From positions 1 through 15,784 of the forward strand of contig JBLNBI010000205.1 in assembly GCA_050259815.1 (NCBI GenBank): DNA of 15,784 bases, in the 5' to 3' direction. Made by a program: the position numbers and the translations under genes. This stretch comes from JAGTRP01 sp050259815. GTDB taxonomy: Bacteria > Pseudomonadota > Gammaproteobacteria > Burkholderiales > Rhodocyclaceae. The first letter of the stretch is position 1. Each line of letters opens with the position of its first letter. This document shows, one piece after another, positions 13,222 through 15,784 of this stretch. The notes beneath the pieces were generated by a model that searched no databases, was not told the DNA's origin, and saw nothing but the letters and a program-made list of their open reading frames with translations.

Positions 13222-13614
13222 TCAGCCCTGCTTGCGGGCGATGGCCCGGGCCAGCTCTTCCTTGCTCATGGTGGAGCGCCCCGGGATGTCGAGGTCCCGG
13301 GCCCGGGCGTAGAGTTCGGCCCGGCTGTTGCCGACGGCGTCCACGCCACCGAAGGTTTCGCCCTTTCCCCGGCGCTTGTCGGCGGTGGACTGCTGGGAGC
13401 GGGGATCGGACGGCCCGGGATGCTTCTTGGGCTCCCAGTGGTCGCCCACCTTCTCGAAGCTTTGTTTCAGGGCCGCATAGGCCGTCCGGGAGGCCTTTTC
13501 GCCGGGGCCGTACTGCTTCTCGGCGTTCTCCAGGGTTTCCAGGTAAGTGCGCTGGGCCTTGACCGGGGAACGCTCCAGGGTGGAAGGCAATTTGCCTGCT
13601 TGTCTGCCGGGCAT
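13222..13614 (-). CDS. ChaB-domain protein with C-terminal Rho_N/SAP-like domain
   Basis: 130 aa. Residues about 7-64 match the ChaB fold (LPSTLERSPVKAQRTYLETLENAEKQY ... ASRTAYAALKQSFEKVGDHWEPKK), including the conserved AYAALK and W of the family. A Lys/Arg/Ser linker follows. Residues about 96-128 (NSRAELYARARDLDIPGRSTMSKEELARAIAR) resemble the small helical Rho N-terminal or SAP-like domain, which binds nucleic acid. E. coli ChaB was named as a regulator of the ChaA cation exchanger, though the biochemistry is thin. Fused versions like this are common in stress regulons. The start at 13614 is chosen over an in-frame ATG at 13734 because AAGGAG precedes it by six bases and homology begins there. 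Confidence 0.82.
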   Translation of the reverse strand: MPGRQAGKLPSTLERSPVKAQRTYLETLENAEKQYGPGEKASRTAYAALKQSFEKVGDHWEPKKHPGPSDPRSQQSTADKRRGKGETFGGVDAVGNSRAELYARARDLDIPGRSTMSKEELARAIARKQG

Positions 13615-13657
13615 GGTGTTCTCCTTGGCGCCGGTGGAGGGCGCCGGCCCACTCGGT

Positions 13658-13672
13658 GCAAGCGCCGCTCCC
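13658..13672 (-). promoter_or_regulatory. Possible sigma-54-type promoter of the ChaB gene
   Basis: The minus strand reads GGGAGC GGCGC TTGC followed by A. The spacing and TTGCA at -12 are exact; the -24 box is degenerate. Transcription would start near 13646, 32 bases before the ATG. Confidence 0.42.
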
Positions 13673-13801
13673 GGGCCGGCTTGGCTCGTACTCGCTACCG
13701 GCGCGGAAATCCCAGAATATCCAACCACATGCAATTCGTATAAAACATGTCTATAGAATGGGGGTTCTTACCCAAATCCAGATACCCCGAGAAGGACTAC
13801 C

Positions 13802-14563
13802 ATGAAACGTTCGTCAGTACTGGCAATCTTCCTTGTATGCCTCAGTTCGTCAGCGGCCAGGGCTGACGACACCGCGTCCGGGATTGAGATGGTTCGCGTG
13901 CCGGGAGGCTGCTTCCAGATGGGCACGGTAGGCTTTGAAAAGCATGAGCAGCCGCTCCACAAGGTCTGCGTCGATAGCTTCGATATCGGCAAGTTCGAAG
14001 TCACCCAGGCCCAGTGGCGGGCGGTGATGGGAACCAGCGCATCCAAGTTCACCAGCTGCGGCGACACCTGCCCGGTGGATCAGGCATCCTGGAATCAGGC
14101 CCAGGAATTCATTCGAAAACTCAATGCCCAGGGCAAAGGGGTATTCCGCCTGCCGACGGAGGCGGAATGGGAATACGCCTGTCGTAGCGGAGGCAAGGAG
14201 GAAACCTGGCCTGGGGGCGTCGCGGCCGACGGTGTTGCCGACGTCGCCTGGTTCAACAAGGAAGCGGCAGGCAACCAGCCTCATCCGGTCGGCACCAAGA
14301 AGCCCAACGGCCTGGGCATCCATGACATGGCGGGCAATGTCTGGGAATGGGTACAGGACAAGTTCGTCACTCCCTATCCCACCGCCGTCGAGAACAATCC
14401 CCGCATCGAATACGGAATCGAGGAGAAGCGCGTGATGCGTGGCGGCTCATGGGACGGGAAAGTGAACTACGTCCGCTGTGGCATCCGCAACCGCTATGTT
14501 CCCGACTTTTCCGACTCGGTCGGCCGCGTCGGGTTGCGGCTCGTGCGGGAAATAGTGCGGTAG
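13802..14563 (+). CDS. Exported SUMF1/FGE-sulfatase-domain protein
   Basis: 253 aa. A signal peptide (1-21, MKRSSVLAIFLVCLSSSAARA) predicts export. The rest is a SUMF domain: MVRVPGGCFQMG (30-41), EVTQAQW (66-72), FRLPTEAEWEYACR (115-128), GNVWEWV (178-184), RGGSW (213-217) and a final GLRLVR. In true formylglycine-generating enzymes two cysteines follow the GGS motif. Here that stretch (DGKVNYVRCGIRNR) has only one, out of register, so sulfatase activation is unlikely. It more probably belongs to the large non-catalytic or other-activity branch of the family. AAGGA lies seven bases before the ATG. Base composition just upstream (13735-13800) is AT-richer, with TATAGAAT near 13752 as a weak -10-like element. 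No sigma-54-type promoter is seen. Confidence 0.85.
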   Translation: MKRSSVLAIFLVCLSSSAARADDTASGIEMVRVPGGCFQMGTVGFEKHEQPLHKVCVDSFDIGKFEVTQAQWRAVMGTSASKFTSCGDTCPVDQASWNQAQEFIRKLNAQGKGVFRLPTEAEWEYACRSGGKEETWPGGVAADGVADVAWFNKEAAGNQPHPVGTKKPNGLGIHDMAGNVWEWVQDKFVTPYPTAVENNPRIEYGIEEKRVMRGGSWDGKVNYVRCGIRNRYVPDFSDSVGRVGLRLVREIVR

Positions 14564-14566
14564 TCC

Positions 14567-14612
14567 TGGAGAAGGCCAGGAACCCGAAGCGGGCCGCCTT
14601 GTGCCTTCTCCA
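14567..14612 (+). other. Stem-loop after the SUMF-domain gene
   Basis: TGGAGAAGGC (14567-14576) and GCCTTCTCCA (14603-14612) are perfect 10-bp arms. The 26-nt loop holds a CCCG-AAG-CGGG inner hairpin. It begins four bases after the stop. There is no T-tract, so it may be an RNA-stabilising 3' structure or a factor-dependent terminator. The rest of the gap to 14737 shows no gene. Confidence 0.45.
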
Positions 14613-14737
14613 CGAAATCAGCTTGAGCCGCTTCGTCATAACCCCCTGAACCATGACCACGAACCCCTTCGCCCCACCCACCGCGGTCGTCGCCGATATC
14701 ACCATGGCAACGTAGCCGAACCATAATTCCCTCTGCC

Positions 14738-15181
14738 ATGCGCCGCCTCCTCCTCGCCGCCATTGTCGGCTACCAGCGCTACCTCTCCCCCCACAAGGGC
14801 TTCCACTGCGCCTATCGGGTCCATACCGGGCGCCAGAGCTGTTCTGCCCTGGGCTACCGGGCCGTGCGCCGCTACGGCGTGCTCGCCGGGCTGGCGATAT
14901 TGCGCCGCCGCACCTATCTGTGCGGCGTAGCCCACCGCCGCCACTCCCCGCCGCCCAACCCGGCCTTCCACGGCCAGCGGGGTTTCTGCGACTGCGCCTG
15001 CGATCTGCCCTGCGAACTGCCGAGCGCGGACTTCTGCGGATCGGCATTGGACTGCGCCAGCTACTGCGGCGGCTGCGACTGGCCGAGCCGGGACCGGAAG
15101 ACGGACGACAAGGAGCAAAGCGTCCATATCCCGCCCAATACGAAGGCGTTGCACCCCCAGGGCGAGGTTCATGACGCATAA
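14738..15181 (+). CDS. YidD-like protein with Cys-rich C-terminal extension
   Basis: 147 aa. Residues 1-63 match the YidD (membrane protein insertion efficiency factor) family: an amphipathic or hydrophobic start with IVGYQRYLSPHKG (9-21), CAYRVHTGRQSCSALGYRAVRRYG (24-47) and a final RRTYLCG. YidD acts near the YidC insertase at the inner membrane, but the housekeeping gene normally sits between rnpA and yidC, so this is a relative or paralogue. The extension (64-147) is unusual: eight cysteines between 84 and 113 (FCDCACDLPCE ... FCGSALDCASYCGGC), then a charged tail, suggesting metal binding or disulphides. No good Shine-Dalgarno sequence is visible. It is 28 bases from the next gene, probably one operon. 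Confidence 0.72.
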   Translation: MRRLLLAAIVGYQRYLSPHKGFHCAYRVHTGRQSCSALGYRAVRRYGVLAGLAILRRRTYLCGVAHRRHSPPPNPAFHGQRGFCDCACDLPCELPSADFCGSALDCASYCGGCDWPSRDRKTDDKEQSVHIPPNTKALHPQGEVHDA

Positions 15182-15209
15182 TTAGCCGTTTTCCCATTCG
15201 CCCCCCTTC

Positions 15210-15784
15210 ATGCGCCAATTCCTCGTCCCCAGCCAGTACATCGATTTCGTCCATCCCCTGGTCGCCTCCAAGGCCGCCGAGCTGGCGCGGGATGCGGATG
15301 GCAAGACCGCCATCGCCCGGCGCTGTTTCGAGTTCGTCCGGGACGAGATCAAGCACAGCTGGGATTTCAAGCTCAATCCCGTGACCTGCCGGGCTTCCGA
15401 CGTGCTGCGCCACGGCACGGGATATTGCTACGCCAAGAGCCATCTCCTTGCCGCCCTCTTGCGGGCCAACGCCATTCCCGCCGGCCTGTGCTACCAGCGC
15501 CTGTCGGTGAACGACGAGGGGGCTCCCTACTGCCTGCACGGGCTGAATGCGGTTTACCTGGAGGAGCACGGCTGGTACCGCATCGACGCCCGGGGCAACA
15601 AGCCCGGCATCTCGGCCGAGTTCTGCCCGCCCCGGGAGGCGCTGGCCTTCCCCATCCGGGAGAAGGAGGAGCGGGACCTGCCGGAAATCTGGGCGGAGCC
15701 GCTTCCCGTGGTCACGGCGGTGCTGGAGGGCTGCGGCGACGTCGCCCAGGTGTGCGCCAACCTGCCGGACATCGCCCTGCTGCC
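15210..15784 (+). CDS. Transglutaminase-like cysteine peptidase-fold protein (3' end cut)
   Basis: The frame is open to the window end; 191 residues are visible. It has the transglutaminase-core catalytic triad: Cys73 in GTGYCYAKSHLLAALLRANAIPA, His110 in CLHGLNAVYL and Asp126 in YRIDARGN. A preceding segment (AIARRCFEFVRDEIKHSWDF) is typical of bacterial transglutaminase-like proteins. Such proteins are usually proteases, amidases or peptide-modifying enzymes rather than true cross-linking transglutaminases. No signal peptide is seen, so it is probably cytosolic. The substrate cannot be told. There is no clear ribosome-binding site before the ATG. It follows the YidD-like gene closely and may be co-transcribed. 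Confidence 0.82.
   Translation, partial: MRQFLVPSQYIDFVHPLVASKAAELARDADGKTAIARRCFEFVRDEIKHSWDFKLNPVTCRASDVLRHGTGYCYAKSHLLAALLRANAIPAGLCYQRLSVNDEGAPYCLHGLNAVYLEEHGWYRIDARGNKPGISAEFCPPREALAFPIREKEERDLPEIWAEPLPVVTAVLEGCGDVAQVCANLPDIALL

Noticed and set aside
12672..13562. Plus-strand open frame spanning the small orphan and ChaB genes
   Set aside because: It crosses two terminators and two promoter candidates, and the minus-strand genes have ribosome-binding sites and a ChaB match.
14494..14763. Minus-strand frames between the SUMF and YidD-like genes, one with a hydrophobic stretch
   Set aside because: They overlap the ends of both genes, show no ribosome-binding site or recognisable family, and could not be told from chance. 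A decayed gene fragment remains possible.

Overview
The window is very GC-rich, with mostly G or C at third codon positions. Its gene families (GT9 and UDP-xylose synthase glycan genes, a phasin, a SatP-type acetate carrier, sigma-54) suggest a polyhydroxyalkanoate-storing betaproteobacterium, perhaps of the Rhodocyclales. That placement is inference from protein resemblance only.

Layout. (1) 116-4155, plus strand: four overlapping, translationally coupled genes for a radical SAM/SPASM protein, a GT9 glycosyltransferase, a GT-B glycosyltransferase and UDP-glucuronate decarboxylase. They look like a surface-glycan or exopolysaccharide operon. (2) 4196-13614: a stress/storage island centred on an rpoN paralogue. 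Minus-strand genes to its left are a BON-domain protein, an acetate/succinate carrier, a four-helix membrane protein, a DUF4142 lipoprotein and a Thr-rich lipoprotein. To its right are a small stress-like protein in the rpoN operon, an apparent small RNA, a ferritin-like protein, a Gln/Gly-rich phasin, a small orphan protein and a ChaB/Rho_N-like protein. (3) 13802-15784: a secreted SUMF-domain protein, a YidD-like protein with a Cys-rich tail, and a transglutaminase-like protein cut by the window end.

Main discovery. Nearly every transcription unit of the island carries a -24/-12 (sigma-54) promoter: GG, ten bases, GC, usually with TTGC at -12. There are nine in all, for BON, the membrane protein, the lipoprotein pair, rpoN itself (a perfect TGGCAC-N5-TTGC), the small RNA, the ferritin-like gene, the phasin, the small orphan gene and the ChaB gene. 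Intrinsic terminators separate several of the units. The window therefore looks like a self-contained, positively autoregulated sigma-54 regulon. It controls a gene set (iron storage, envelope lipoproteins, BON, ChaB, phasin) that in other proteobacteria is usually associated with general stress sigma factors. No enhancer-binding activator is encoded here, so it must lie elsewhere.

The small RNA (about 10403-10581) starts where its sigma-54 promoter predicts and folds on itself with a 13-bp closing helix. It ends at a strong terminator. Its 5' end has 8 nt of perfect complementarity to the rpoN ribosome-binding site, which suggests, as inference, a feedback loop.
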